Positions 34,153-42,921 of a stretch of DNA of 49,781 bases are shown in pieces. Below the pieces are notes generated by a model, which saw nothing but the letters and a program-made list of their open reading frames with translations, was not told the DNA's origin and made no database searches. The DNA is from Planctomycetia bacterium (GTDB lineage: Bacteria > Planctomycetota > Planctomycetia > Pirellulales > Thermoguttaceae). The stretch lies in assembly GCA_030539035.1 (NCBI GenBank), contig JAUNSU010000016.1:1-49781 (forward strand). The letters are read 5' to 3'. Numbering within the stretch: position 1 is the stretch's first letter; every line of letters begins with the position of its first letter. Both the position numbers and the translations under genes were made by a program.

Positions 34153-34953
34153 ATGAATACCACAGAAAAACATAATTGTTCCGCCGGAAGATGGACGTTG
34201 CTTGCCGTTGTCCTCGTTTTTGCGCTTGCGGTAATCGCCTGGGCAACCATGGAACAGAAAAAGAATATTTTGAAAACGGCGGAAGAAATTGGAGAATGCA
34301 AGACCTTTGTCGAATGCGTTCAAAAGGCGGGCCTGAGCGGGGTTCTGGAAAAAGACGGCCCTTTCAGTGTCTTTATTCCAACGGATACGGCCTTCGCCAA
34401 GCTTTCGTCGGAGCAGTTGACCAATCTTTTGAACAATAAATCGGCTCTTACCGCGCTTCTCCTCTATCATATGGTTCCCAAAAGGCTTACACCGGAAGAA
34501 ATGGAGAATCTTGAGAGCTGTATGACCTGTACAGTCCCTCAAACATCCATTGCCTGCACCTCCAAGTCCTTCGGAACCGGGAATTGCATCAAGGCGGCGC
34601 TTCCCTGTACGAACGGCGTGATCTTTTTGATCGATTCTGTTCAGGTCCCTTCCGCGCTGAATAATCCTCCCGCGGTACTGGAAACGGAAGAGATCTCCAT
34701 TACAGAAACCTCCGGCTCTTCGCCGGCAGCAGGATCCGGCTCGAATGATTCCAAAAATTCCGAAAATCAATCATCCGGAAAAAACGCCGAAAAGCCAGCT
34801 CCGTCCCCGAAAGGATCAGAATCCAAAGCGGTTGAATCCAAAGCCGCAGGGACCAAGTCCGCCGATTCTCCATCAATGGATTCTCAAGGGAACAAAAAAA
34901 CGGGATCTTCGGATAAAGCTTCTCCTGCAAAGTCCGAAAAACCTTCAAAATAA
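34153..34953 (+). CDS. Secreted or membrane-anchored fasciclin (FAS1) domain protein
   Basis: The product is 266 residues. The start at 34153 is supported by AAGGA about 7 bases upstream; an in-frame ATG at 34063 is not. A hydrophobic segment at about 14-31 (TLLAVVLVFALAVIAWA) is a signal peptide or anchor. Residues about 45-180 are a FAS1 domain, with FVECVQKAGLSGVLEKDGPFSVFIPTDTAFAKL and LLLYHMVPKRL. The second half has extra cysteines (CMTCTVP, IACTS, NCIKAALPC) that probably form disulphides. The last about 80 residues are a Ser/Lys/Pro-rich disordered tail. FAS1 domains mediate adhesion. Preceding AT-rich DNA offers no clear promoter. Confidence 0.8.
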   Translation: MNTTEKHNCSAGRWTLLAVVLVFALAVIAWATMEQKKNILKTAEEIGECKTFVECVQKAGLSGVLEKDGPFSVFIPTDTAFAKLSSEQLTNLLNNKSALTALLLYHMVPKRLTPEEMENLESCMTCTVPQTSIACTSKSFGTGNCIKAALPCTNGVIFLIDSVQVPSALNNPPAVLETEEISITETSGSSPAAGSGSNDSKNSENQSSGKNAEKPAPSPKGSESKAVESKAAGTKSADSPSMDSQGNKKTGSSDKASPAKSEKPSK

Positions 34954-35328
34954 GATCGAAAGGACAACAACCATAAATTGATCGACAATTGCCGCGGCGC
35001 GATGAATTTATGAAAAAAACACGATGAAGGGGGAAATTGAGCGGCGGCGGGTTTAAAAGCCGGCTCTTGCAAAGATTTTTTCAAGATTCGTGGATATAAA
35101 AACAGGATGAACCGGTTTTCCTGTGAAAGAAAACGCGGTCGAGTCGGGAAGATTCCAGAAATGAGATTTTTCAGATCGATTCGCGTTTTCTTTTATCTTT
35201 TCCTGATTTCTTTCTTTAAGAAATGGGAACCTGTTGACATTGACGGGATTCGCGGTTAAACTTGATGAATCAGGAAATTAACGAATTTTGGCGTGAACCG
35301 GCCTCAACATTTATAAAAAGGAAGATCT
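34954..35328. other. Intergenic region upstream of trkA
   Basis: Apart from the promoter at 35234-35262 nothing recognisable is seen in these 375 bases: no RNA gene, no repeat copy and no small gene with a ribosome site. Confidence 0.5.
35234..35262 (+). promoter_or_regulatory. Sigma-70-type promoter for trkA
   Basis: TTGACA (35234-35239), a 17-base spacer and TAAACT (35257-35262) lie 67 bases before the trkA ATG. Confidence 0.6.
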
Positions 35329-36675
35329 ATGCGAGTACTGATCCTTGGGGGCGGGACGATAGGATCGTCCATTGCAAGGATGCTTTGCCCGAAAAATTCG
35401 GTTACTTTGGTCGATATTAACCCGGAAATTGCCCGGGAATTGGACAGTGAATTGGATATTCGGGCTGTCTGCGGCTCGGCTTCCCAATCGAGTGTTCTTT
35501 TTCAGGCGGGAGCGCCGACGGCAGATATTTGCCTTGCTCTTACGGGAATCGATGAGATCAATATCGTAGGCGCAAGTATTGCCCGGGCAATGGGGACAAG
35601 CCGGGTTGCCGCTCGGGTCTATTCCCAAATTTTTCGCGATTTGAGCACTTTCGACTATCGCCATCATTTCGGAATCGACCGCCTTTTGAGTATTGAAAAT
35701 TTAACCGCGATGGAGCTCGCCTGTAAAATTCGAGAGCCGGGCGCAATGCTGATCGAGCATTTTGCAAACGGCGAGATCGAAATGCAGAATGTCGTAATTA
35801 CAAAACCTTCGCCCCTTCTTGGAGTCGAACTGGGAAAGTTGAAGATGTCCCCGGATCTTCGTATCGGAACGATCTGCCGCAATACAAACACAAATATCGC
35901 ATCGGCAACGGATACGATCGAAATCGGCGATACGATTACCCTTTTCGGGATTCGAAGTTCGGTGGAATCAATGAAAAGGACTTTAAACGTCCCTTCGCTC
36001 CAAAGACAGAGCGTTGTAATCGCCGGGGGAGGGGAATGCGGATATCATCTCGCCCAAATTCTGGAAGTGCGAAATTATAAGATCACGATCTTTGATGCGG
36101 ATCGAAGCCGTTGTGATTATCTTGCGGGCCAACTGAAAAAATCGATGGTCTGCTTTGGCGACGCAAGCCAAAAGAAAGTTCTTGAAGAACTGAATATTGG
36201 CAAATCGGATATCTTTGTTGCCTGCATGGGCGACGATGAAAATAATATCATGTCGTGTGTCGAGGCGCGCGAACTCGGAGCGGAACAGCTCTTTGCGGTG
36301 ATCAATCGGCCGGATTACGCGGCGGTGATCGGAAAATTCGGGATCTCGGCCGCGATCAGTCCGCAAAGTGTCCTCCGGCGGCAGGTTGAGGGATTCATGC
36401 ACCAGGGCCCCCTCGTTTATAATAATTCCAATCTTTTAAGCGGTGAGATTGATGTCGCCGAGTTGGAGGCCGGTAAGAATTCGCTGATCTCTCAACAGGA
36501 GCTGAAAGATTGCGGACTTCCCAAACAGGCGCTTTTCGCGGCGATTATCAGCGGGAACACCGTTTATGTTCCCGACGCTCATTCTATTATTAAGCCGGGC
36601 GATACGGTGGTTTCCGTTGTTCATTCTTCCTGTATTTCCGCGATGGAAAAGTTGTTCGCGCCAAGGCCGGATTAG
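35329..36675 (+). CDS. trkA: Trk potassium-uptake regulatory subunit TrkA
   Basis: The product is 448 residues, the usual length. It has two tandem RCK units. Each has a Rossmann TrkA-N domain with a Gly-rich nucleotide loop (LILGGGTIGSSIA at residue 4 and VIAGGGECGYHLA at about 225) and an acidic strand end (VDIN and FDAD), followed by a TrkA-C domain (EMQNVVITKPSPLLGVELGKL; EIDVAELEAGKNSLISQQELKDCGL). TrkA binds NAD(H) or ATP on the cytoplasmic face and gates the TrkH/TrkG potassium channel. No trkH is next to it, so the membrane partner must be elsewhere. The gene has its own promoter and terminator. Confidence 0.95.
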   Translation: MRVLILGGGTIGSSIARMLCPKNSVTLVDINPEIARELDSELDIRAVCGSASQSSVLFQAGAPTADICLALTGIDEINIVGASIARAMGTSRVAARVYSQIFRDLSTFDYRHHFGIDRLLSIENLTAMELACKIREPGAMLIEHFANGEIEMQNVVITKPSPLLGVELGKLKMSPDLRIGTICRNTNTNIASATDTIEIGDTITLFGIRSSVESMKRTLNVPSLQRQSVVIAGGGECGYHLAQILEVRNYKITIFDADRSRCDYLAGQLKKSMVCFGDASQKKVLEELNIGKSDIFVACMGDDENNIMSCVEARELGAEQLFAVINRPDYAAVIGKFGISAAISPQSVLRRQVEGFMHQGPLVYNNSNLLSGEIDVAELEAGKNSLISQQELKDCGLPKQALFAAIISGNTVYVPDAHSIIKPGDTVVSVVHSSCISAMEKLFAPRPD

Positions 36676-36743
36676 GGAATCGCGATTGATTCCGCCGGAG
36701 AGGAAAACTCCGGCGCAAGATTTCCGGAACAGATTTCTCGAAT

Positions 36744-36780
36744 AAAGCGGATCAAAAAAATCCGCTTTCCCTGTTTTTTA
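36744..36780 (+). terminator. Rho-independent terminator of trkA
   Basis: AAAGCGGAT (36744-36752) pairs with ATCCGCTTT (36760-36768), then T-rich sequence follows. A second hairpin, CGCCGGAG/CTCCGGCG (36693-36715), lies between it and the stop codon. Confidence 0.8.
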
Positions 36781-36787
36781 TCCGGAT

Positions 36788-38065
36788 CTATAAGCTTTTC
36801 TTTGATCGGAAAGGTCCGAATACCGCTTTGATCTTCATGCTTTCATCTTCGGCAACGAGATGGAAAATCTTGTATTGACGGCCTCCGTCGAAAACGCGAA
36901 GGACAACATGTCCATAAGCCGGTTTAAGAAATTTTTGCCAGCTTTTATCCTTGTTTTCATCCATTTGTTTTTGAGAGACCCATGTGGGAGAGACAATCCG
37001 GTCCCCCTGATAAAGGGAGGAATCGGTCATGTTGATCATGGTATTGTCCTGAAGATGCCCGCGATCCCATACATTTGTGATATAAACATGGGCTTGAACC
37101 TCTTTTGTGAAGTCCGGCCGCATTGCGTCTTTATAGGAATGGTGATTGGTTTTGCAGACATCGACGATCCCCGCCGCTTTGCCCACCGCGCCTTCGAGCA
37201 GATATCCTTCGCAATCTTTACTTTTCGCGTCGCCGCTGATATCGCCGCCGGTAAAGTATCGGAAAGGTCCGAAGTCGATCGTAAAGCCGATGCTCATCGC
37301 GTTTTCCCTGTACTTTTTGAATTCAGGATCCGCGAAGAAATCGGCGTTTTTTCCTTCTTCTCCGGTCCAAACGATTCCGTTCGCACAGATGTTCCGTGTA
37401 TGGAAATCGGGCCAGGCACTTTTATTTTTGCGAAGAACGATCTGATCTTTTTTTCCAACGAGGAATTCTTCCATTCGAAAATCGCCGTTTTTTACCTTCC
37501 ATTCGGTAAACTTTCTGAAGTTCATGAAATCGTCCGCGTCTTTGGCTGTTCGTTCATAATGCGGATATCCGCGATCATATACGGTATCGATAGAAAAGAT
37601 CTCGCCGAGGTTTGCAAGTCCGCTTAAACAGTAATCCGGAGTCCGTCCTGTCGTTTTTCTCGCATGAATTTGGCTGGATCCCGCGTGATCGCTGTGATAA
37701 TGGGAAAGCATCATATAATCGATCTTTTTGCCCGCCGGATTGACGCGCTGTATGTATCGGGCAATCCATTCACTCGGAAGCCGGGATTTGTCCGGAAGAA
37801 CCGGAAACTGATCCTCCTGATTCGATAAACGGTCGGAGGAATCCAGAATCATGGATGTTCCATCCGGAAAGATCAAAAACATATTTTCCCCGACGCCAGT
37901 ATAGATATAATGAATATCCATTTCTCCCTCTTTCCAGGCGGAAAGAGGTTTGCCAATTTCATCTCCGTTTTCTTTTGCGGAGAGTGATCCCAACGAACCG
38001 GCGATCATGAGCGATCCGGCGGACAGGGAACATTTCATAAATTCGCGTCGATTGTTTTTTCGCAT
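36788..38065 (-). CDS. Tat-exported metallo-beta-lactamase-fold hydrolase
   Basis: The product is 425 residues from ATG at 38065, with AAGGA about 7 bases upstream. The N terminus has a twin-arginine motif (NNRREFMK) and a hydrophobic stretch (SAGSLMIAGSLGSLSA), so it is folded in the cytoplasm and exported. The MBL core follows: VGENMFLIFPDGTSMILDSSD, His122-x-His124-x-Asp126-His127 in SHYHSDHAG, an Asp in TGGDISGD, and histidines in KTNHHSYKDAM and QAHVYITN. The layout is nearest to the ComEC/competence-like branch, not classical beta-lactamases. The substrate is unknown. The gene lies 48 bases downstream of a secreted beta-helix gene on the same strand. Confidence 0.8.
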   Translation of the reverse strand: MRKNNRREFMKCSLSAGSLMIAGSLGSLSAKENGDEIGKPLSAWKEGEMDIHYIYTGVGENMFLIFPDGTSMILDSSDRLSNQEDQFPVLPDKSRLPSEWIARYIQRVNPAGKKIDYMMLSHYHSDHAGSSQIHARKTTGRTPDYCLSGLANLGEIFSIDTVYDRGYPHYERTAKDADDFMNFRKFTEWKVKNGDFRMEEFLVGKKDQIVLRKNKSAWPDFHTRNICANGIVWTGEEGKNADFFADPEFKKYRENAMSIGFTIDFGPFRYFTGGDISGDAKSKDCEGYLLEGAVGKAAGIVDVCKTNHHSYKDAMRPDFTKEVQAHVYITNVWDRGHLQDNTMINMTDSSLYQGDRIVSPTWVSQKQMDENKDKSWQKFLKPAYGHVVLRVFDGGRQYKIFHLVAEDESMKIKAVFGPFRSKKSL

Positions 38066-38113
38066 TTTATTTTCCTTTCTTGAATTACTCAAAGACAGCG
38101 GATTGGGAAAGAA

Positions 38114-39904
38114 TTATTTTTTTTCATATTTTTTGATGAATCCGGTTTTTTCCATTCCGAGTTCATCGGCGATTTTTTTCAGTTCATCTTTTTGATAATA
38201 GTCTTTTATGAGCCAGCGGAAAAGCGGTTTTTCCGATTGATAATACTGATTTCCTTCAAGGGTCAATCCGGGCCGCCAATCATTATCCATTCGGACACAT
38301 ACTTCGGTGGATTCGCTGAAAACATTATTTCGGATCACGAAATTTTTGGTTTCCGCCTTATTGCCGTAGAACATGAGATGAGCTCCATTCGGATCCGGCC
38401 GTTGATCATGAGCCCATCCGAATCCGGCGTCCAGGCAGATATTATCTTCGAAAAGGATATTTTCCGTAATTCCGCGATTCCAGTATTCGAACGAGTATTC
38501 GGAATTCCAGATCAGATTTTTTCGATAGGTTGTATTGAGTTCATTATCATATCGTCCCTGATTGGTAAGAGCGGCATCATAGACTTCCCAAAGGCGGTTT
38601 TCTTCAACGAGATTTCCATCGCAATTTCCCCAGAATTCGATTCCGTTTCCGAATCGGACAGGTTTTCCATCCGGACGGGTAAACTGATGCCCTCCGCCAA
38701 TGTAATAGATATCGCATTTTCGGATCGTAATTCGTTTGGTCGATCCGCCGCCGAATCCGTGCGCCGCTCCATAAGCGACCGCAAGATTTTCGTAGATAAT
38801 ATCATGTCGATTGTTCTCTTCGATAATATGTTTTCTTAAAGCGAGTTCGATCGAATCCAGTTCTTTGCCCGGATTACCGTCGAATCGGAGATAAACCAGT
38901 TGATCATTCGCATTATACCAGTAGTCGCCCGGCTTTTTGCAATCTTCCAGCTTCCATTTTTTGATCCCGCACCGGTGCAGTTTTGTATAATTTCCATGAT
39001 TGAAGATGATGTTTCCGACATCGCAGGAGAGTATTTTGGACGGATCCAAAGAGGCCGCGCGGACATCAAGGATCTCAAATTCCAGCGTGCAGTCCGACGG
39101 CATTCCGCCAAGCGCGAGATGATAGCAAAGAGCCGCCTTTTCTTCCTCTTTTTTCATGCTCATTTTGTTGATAAGGAAGATCTTGTTTTCTTTCCATTCG
39201 GGCGTGATTTCGGTTGTTCCCGGCGCAAAATAAAAAACATCCCAGGGAGAATTCGATTTTTGAATGGTCAAGCTGCTCATTGGGAACGGTTTGGAACATC
39301 GGGCGCGGAAAACGATCTGAATCCCCGATTCCGGAAGATCACCGGAAACCGACGGTCCCCAGATCTGAAGGTGATTCGATTTTGTTCCGGAAGTTTTGCA
39401 TTTCAGTTTGAACCCGTTTTCTGTCCGCGAGAAAGTACTTTGTGCGCCGTTTTCTTCATGCCGGCTCCACGCCCCGTTCCCCTGAACGGAGCTGTTTCCT
39501 TTTGTATTCCAATTGAATTTTTCTCCGACAACAGGTTCGATTTTTTTTGTTGACCAGATCCCCGGTTGAACTTCGGTCCAGTCTTCGGGATTCGATGCGT
39601 CGGCCGATCCGTAGAGCTTGGGAAGTTCGCCTTCTCCATAGGCTCCGTAATAGACGGGATTTCCTTCTGCTCCGCTGTGGGGAAGAAGAGTTCCCCGCCA
39701 AAGTCCGCCCCGGGCAAAAAGGATCTTGTCGCCCGGCTTCATTTCCGTCGAGTTGACTTTTTTCAGAGATTTCCAAGCGGTGTGCGGGGCTGTTCCTTTG
39801 TTCTTATCCGATCCGGATTCACTGTTGACGTAATACGTTGCCGCCAAACCGGGGGTCGAACAGGCGAACAGAAGAAAAAGGATTAACGATAATTTCGTTT
39901 TCAT
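38114..39904 (-). CDS. Secreted right-handed parallel beta-helix protein, probable polysaccharide lyase or glycosidase
   Basis: The product is 596 residues with a signal peptide (MKTKLSLILFLLFACSTPGLA; the Cys could be a lipobox but fits it poorly). TYYVNSESGSDKNKGTAPHTAWKSLKKVN is the usual opening of this class. A beta-sandwich-like insert (about 130-280, with STFSRTENGFKLKCKTSG) precedes the PbH1 coils (about 355-560: HDIIYENLAVAYG, ITIRKCDIYYIGG, VEENRLWEVYDAAL, FVIRNNVFSEST). The insert may be a carbohydrate-binding module. No catalytic residues are assigned. It lies between the MFS transporter gene and the Tat-exported MBL gene on the same strand. Confidence 0.8.
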   Translation of the reverse strand: MKTKLSLILFLLFACSTPGLAATYYVNSESGSDKNKGTAPHTAWKSLKKVNSTEMKPGDKILFARGGLWRGTLLPHSGAEGNPVYYGAYGEGELPKLYGSADASNPEDWTEVQPGIWSTKKIEPVVGEKFNWNTKGNSSVQGNGAWSRHEENGAQSTFSRTENGFKLKCKTSGTKSNHLQIWGPSVSGDLPESGIQIVFRARCSKPFPMSSLTIQKSNSPWDVFYFAPGTTEITPEWKENKIFLINKMSMKKEEEKAALCYHLALGGMPSDCTLEFEILDVRAASLDPSKILSCDVGNIIFNHGNYTKLHRCGIKKWKLEDCKKPGDYWYNANDQLVYLRFDGNPGKELDSIELALRKHIIEENNRHDIIYENLAVAYGAAHGFGGGSTKRITIRKCDIYYIGGGHQFTRPDGKPVRFGNGIEFWGNCDGNLVEENRLWEVYDAALTNQGRYDNELNTTYRKNLIWNSEYSFEYWNRGITENILFEDNICLDAGFGWAHDQRPDPNGAHLMFYGNKAETKNFVIRNNVFSESTEVCVRMDNDWRPGLTLEGNQYYQSEKPLFRWLIKDYYQKDELKKIADELGMEKTGFIKKYEKK

Positions 39905-40003
39905 GATTTACTTTCCAAAAATACAGGATTTTGATGATATGATCCGGCTGATTTGCGATCGCGCCGGATCGAACATTTTACTTCGATCAAGAATGAGATC
40001 GGA

Positions 40004-41719
40004 TTATTCCGGAAGCGGTTTTCCTTTCGTTTCCGGAAGGAACCAGATGATCAGTATTCCGAGCAGGAAGATCGGGCAAAGCGATGCGCCCGCGTATCGG
40101 ATCGGTTCGGAAAATCCGTTTGCTTCCGTAAAGATATAAGCGGTAAGGCCGCCGAAAAGACCTGGTCCAACCGCGGCGATATATCGGCCGACATTATAGC
40201 AGAAAGAGACCGATGTACTCCGCAGACGGGTCGGGAAGAGCTCCGGAAAATAGATCGTAAAGCCTCCCATCAAAGAGACCAGTGAAAAGCCCATTAAAGG
40301 AACGAATACAAGGACTTTCCACAAACAATCCATCAGGAGAAAGACCGCAAGAGTCGTGATCATTGAGGAGATCAAAAAGATCGTAAAGGTTGGCCGGCGT
40401 CCGATTCGGTTCGTAATGATCGTAAAGGAAAAGATCCCGAAAAAACCGCCGATATTGATCAGAACGGAGGTTAAACTCCCCCATCGGCCAACGACCAGAT
40501 CGTATTCCTTCTTTTGCTCTGTTAATTGACCGATCAACTGAGCGGAATCGCTTTTTGACGCGGAATCGCTCTTCGCGGCGGATCCGGAAAGCCAGCGGCT
40601 CCAATCTTCTTTTTCCAATGCGAGCGGCTTTTTTTCCTGATGATTTTTCTGAAGTGTTTTAAAAATCGCGCTTCCATTGATTCCGGAGGAAGCGGGATCG
40701 GCTGGAAGGGACATGAAATAATCCGAGGTGATCTCTTTTTCGAAAACCTGATTCGCGAATTGCGGATCCGCGATCATTCGGCCAAGAAATTCTTTCTCGA
40801 CGGCAATATTTCTACTCTGGTTGGCAAGTTCGGAAGATTTTCGGAAAACGGATCGATTCAGATCAATCGCAAAGAGCATGATTCCCCAGAAGCCGATAAC
40901 GCCGACCATCGCGAGCATCATTCCGAGGATTACCCGTTTGCGGATCTGCGGATCGGTAAAAAGTTCGACAATGGATCCGCTTTTTCGGCCTCCCTCTTTT
41001 TCTTCCGCTTTTGCCTTTTTCCAGGCTTCCGGTTCGTCCATGTATCGAACGAAAAAAACGAGCAGAACCGGAAGAATCCCAACGACGAAAGACCATCGCC
41101 AGGTACTCCAGCTGCCCGGCAGCATTTCCAGTTCGATCAGTTCGCCGATTCCGAGCGTAATAAAGGCGGCCGCGATATTGCCGAAAGCGGAAATCGCCTG
41201 CAAAAAGCCGAGGGCGTAAGCTCGCGCTTCGGTCGGCATGCTTTCTGCGACGATGGTCGCGCAGACCGCGAATTGACCTCCTACTCCCAATCCGGTTAAA
41301 AAGCGAAGGATCAAAAATTCGGGAACGTTCCGCGCGAATCCGGTCAACCCGGTAAAGCCCGCGTAAAGCAGAATAGTCCAGAACATGGTCCGTACTCTTC
41401 CGTACTTATCTCCGCAGATCCCGAAGATGATCCCGCCTGTCGCCCAGCCGATCAGCATAAGGCTGGTCGCGTATCCCGCGTAAGTCGATACATGGGGATC
41501 CCGTTCCGAGATCCTGAGAAGTTCCGCGATCGCGGGACTTCGAGAAAGCGCAAAAAGCTGCTGATCCAGGCAATCGAATGTCCAGCCCATTGTGCAGAGG
41601 ATCAATACAAACCAGTGATACCAGCTCAATTGCCGATACCAGGGAAGTTTACTGCCGGACACCGATCCTGAATTGGGTGGATTCGGAACGGTATTTTCTT
41701 TTTTCGGACTCGTTTCCAT
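40004..41719 (-). CDS. MFS transporter with a large loop insert
   Basis: The product is 571 residues, longer than the usual 400-450. A soluble N terminus (to about 33) is followed by six helices, the MFS motif GDKYGRVR at about 104, a cytoplasmic loop and the second bundle. Between helices 7 and 8 (about 288-400) sits a hydrophilic, mainly helical insert (e.g. EKEFLGRMIADPQFANQVF and DWSRWLSGSAAKSDS), predicted on the periplasmic side. The sequence resembles the sugar/carboxylate-proton symporter group. Context (nagB, beta-helix and MBL genes on the same strand) suggests uptake of a sugar or sugar acid released outside. GGAG lies 6 bases before the ATG. Confidence 0.85.
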   Translation of the reverse strand: METSPKKENTVPNPPNSGSVSGSKLPWYRQLSWYHWFVLILCTMGWTFDCLDQQLFALSRSPAIAELLRISERDPHVSTYAGYATSLMLIGWATGGIIFGICGDKYGRVRTMFWTILLYAGFTGLTGFARNVPEFLILRFLTGLGVGGQFAVCATIVAESMPTEARAYALGFLQAISAFGNIAAAFITLGIGELIELEMLPGSWSTWRWSFVVGILPVLLVFFVRYMDEPEAWKKAKAEEKEGGRKSGSIVELFTDPQIRKRVILGMMLAMVGVIGFWGIMLFAIDLNRSVFRKSSELANQSRNIAVEKEFLGRMIADPQFANQVFEKEITSDYFMSLPADPASSGINGSAIFKTLQKNHQEKKPLALEKEDWSRWLSGSAAKSDSASKSDSAQLIGQLTEQKKEYDLVVGRWGSLTSVLINIGGFFGIFSFTIITNRIGRRPTFTIFLISSMITTLAVFLLMDCLWKVLVFVPLMGFSLVSLMGGFTIYFPELFPTRLRSTSVSFCYNVGRYIAAVGPGLFGGLTAYIFTEANGFSEPIRYAGASLCPIFLLGILIIWFLPETKGKPLPE

Positions 41720-41857
41720 TTTCTTCTCCGAAAGAAATGTGATTTCTTTGCCGTTTATAAATTTGTCGTTTTTATAAAATTAAAGGAAGGATTTAATGTG
41801 TTCTGTATGCACGATTTTCGAAAACGGACAGAATTCGATCCCGAGAAGAATCGGGTA

Positions 41858-42625
41858 TTACCAATTTCCGCTTTCCGCGTCGAGATACATCGTTGCGTTG
41901 GGATGTTCTCTTAAAATGGCAGCGGGACATTTTGTTGAGATCGGCGAATACACCGTATTATACACGGCGTTCTTTTTTCTTTGACCGGGAACAGTGCAGA
42001 TCAGTGTTCCTCCGGCCATTAAAGTTGGAATGGTAAGTGTAATCGCCTGTTTGGGAACATCATCAAGGGTCGGAAAACAGCCGTCGTGAACCTGCTGCAT
42101 TCGGCAAACATTGTCGAGATCGACAATTTTTACCGCTTTGGGATCATGGAAATCGGCGACAGGCGGATCGTTGAACGCGATATGTCCGTTTTCTCCGATT
42201 CCCATGCAAACGACATCAACCGGTTTTTCCCGAATGATTCGATCATATCTTTCGCAAAGCTGTTCCGGGCTCAAGGATCCGTCTCCTTCATCGAGCAAAA
42301 AGATCTTTTTAAAAGGAAGAAGATCAAAGCAATGATCTTTAAGATACTGAGAAAAACGGGCAGATGATCCGAGAGGAAGTCCGATATATTCATCCATGTG
42401 CAGCGCGATTACTTTCGACCAGTCGATTCCTTTTTCCTGAACAAGCGCGGCGAGAGTATCATCCTGCGAGGGCGCAGCGGCAAAAATCACACGCGCTTCT
42501 CCATTTTTCTGAATCGCTTTTCGAATCGCTTCTCCGGCATCTTTTCCCGCCTGATCGCCCATCGCCTTTCGGCTGGAAAATTTCATTATCCGAAGATTAC
42601 CTGCCTGGATTGTATTTTGGCCCAT
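41858..42625 (-). CDS. nagB: Glucosamine-6-phosphate deaminase
   Basis: The product is 255 residues from ATG at 42625, with AAGGGG just upstream; a longer in-frame start at 42667 is not needed. NagB converts glucosamine-6-phosphate to fructose-6-phosphate and ammonia in the cytoplasm. Family blocks seen are FAAAPSQDDTLAAL, the catalytic HMDEYIGL and GIGENGHIAFNDPP with the active-site His, and TLTIPTLMAGG. 6-phosphogluconolactonase is a relative but lacks the HMDEY block. It is first in the minus-strand set nagB, MFS, beta-helix, MBL and has a good promoter, so the set probably handles an amino-sugar-containing glycan. Confidence 0.9.
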   Translation of the reverse strand: MGQNTIQAGNLRIMKFSSRKAMGDQAGKDAGEAIRKAIQKNGEARVIFAAAPSQDDTLAALVQEKGIDWSKVIALHMDEYIGLPLGSSARFSQYLKDHCFDLLPFKKIFLLDEGDGSLSPEQLCERYDRIIREKPVDVVCMGIGENGHIAFNDPPVADFHDPKAVKIVDLDNVCRMQQVHDGCFPTLDDVPKQAITLTIPTLMAGGTLICTVPGQRKKNAVYNTVYSPISTKCPAAILREHPNATMYLDAESGNW

Positions 42626-42690
42626 ATCCCCTTCCTTTCTGTTCTGCTCTCTGTTTATCCAATTCATGAAAGAATCCGGCTATTCCGTAT

Positions 42691-42719
42691 AATATATCAG
42701 TTTCTTTTTCCCTTTGCAA
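42691..42719 (-). promoter_or_regulatory. Promoter for nagB and the downstream catabolic set
   Basis: On the minus strand TTGCAA (42719-42714), a 17-base spacer and TATATT (42696-42691) lie 66 bases before the nagB start. Confidence 0.5.
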
Positions 42720-42877
42720 GCATTTGCCCCGTTTTCGATTCTCGAAAGACAAAATTTTTCAGAAAATGCGGAATGGTGCCGGTGTTCCCGGAAAAGCATG
42801 AAGATAAGAATTGAAAAATCGCATCTGGACAATTGGGTGATTATCTTATTGAAGATTATACGCGATTAGGGAAAGAA

Positions 42878-42894
42878 CGGCGGCTTTACCGCCG
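42878..42894 (-). terminator. Hairpin after prfB, likely terminator
   Basis: CGGCGG and CCGCCG form a 6-base GC stem with a 5-base loop, 27 bases past the prfB stop. On the minus strand it is followed by TTCTTT, a modest T-run. Confidence 0.45.
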
Positions 42895-42921
42895 GAAATC
42901 CCTGATCACCAATCATTCATC

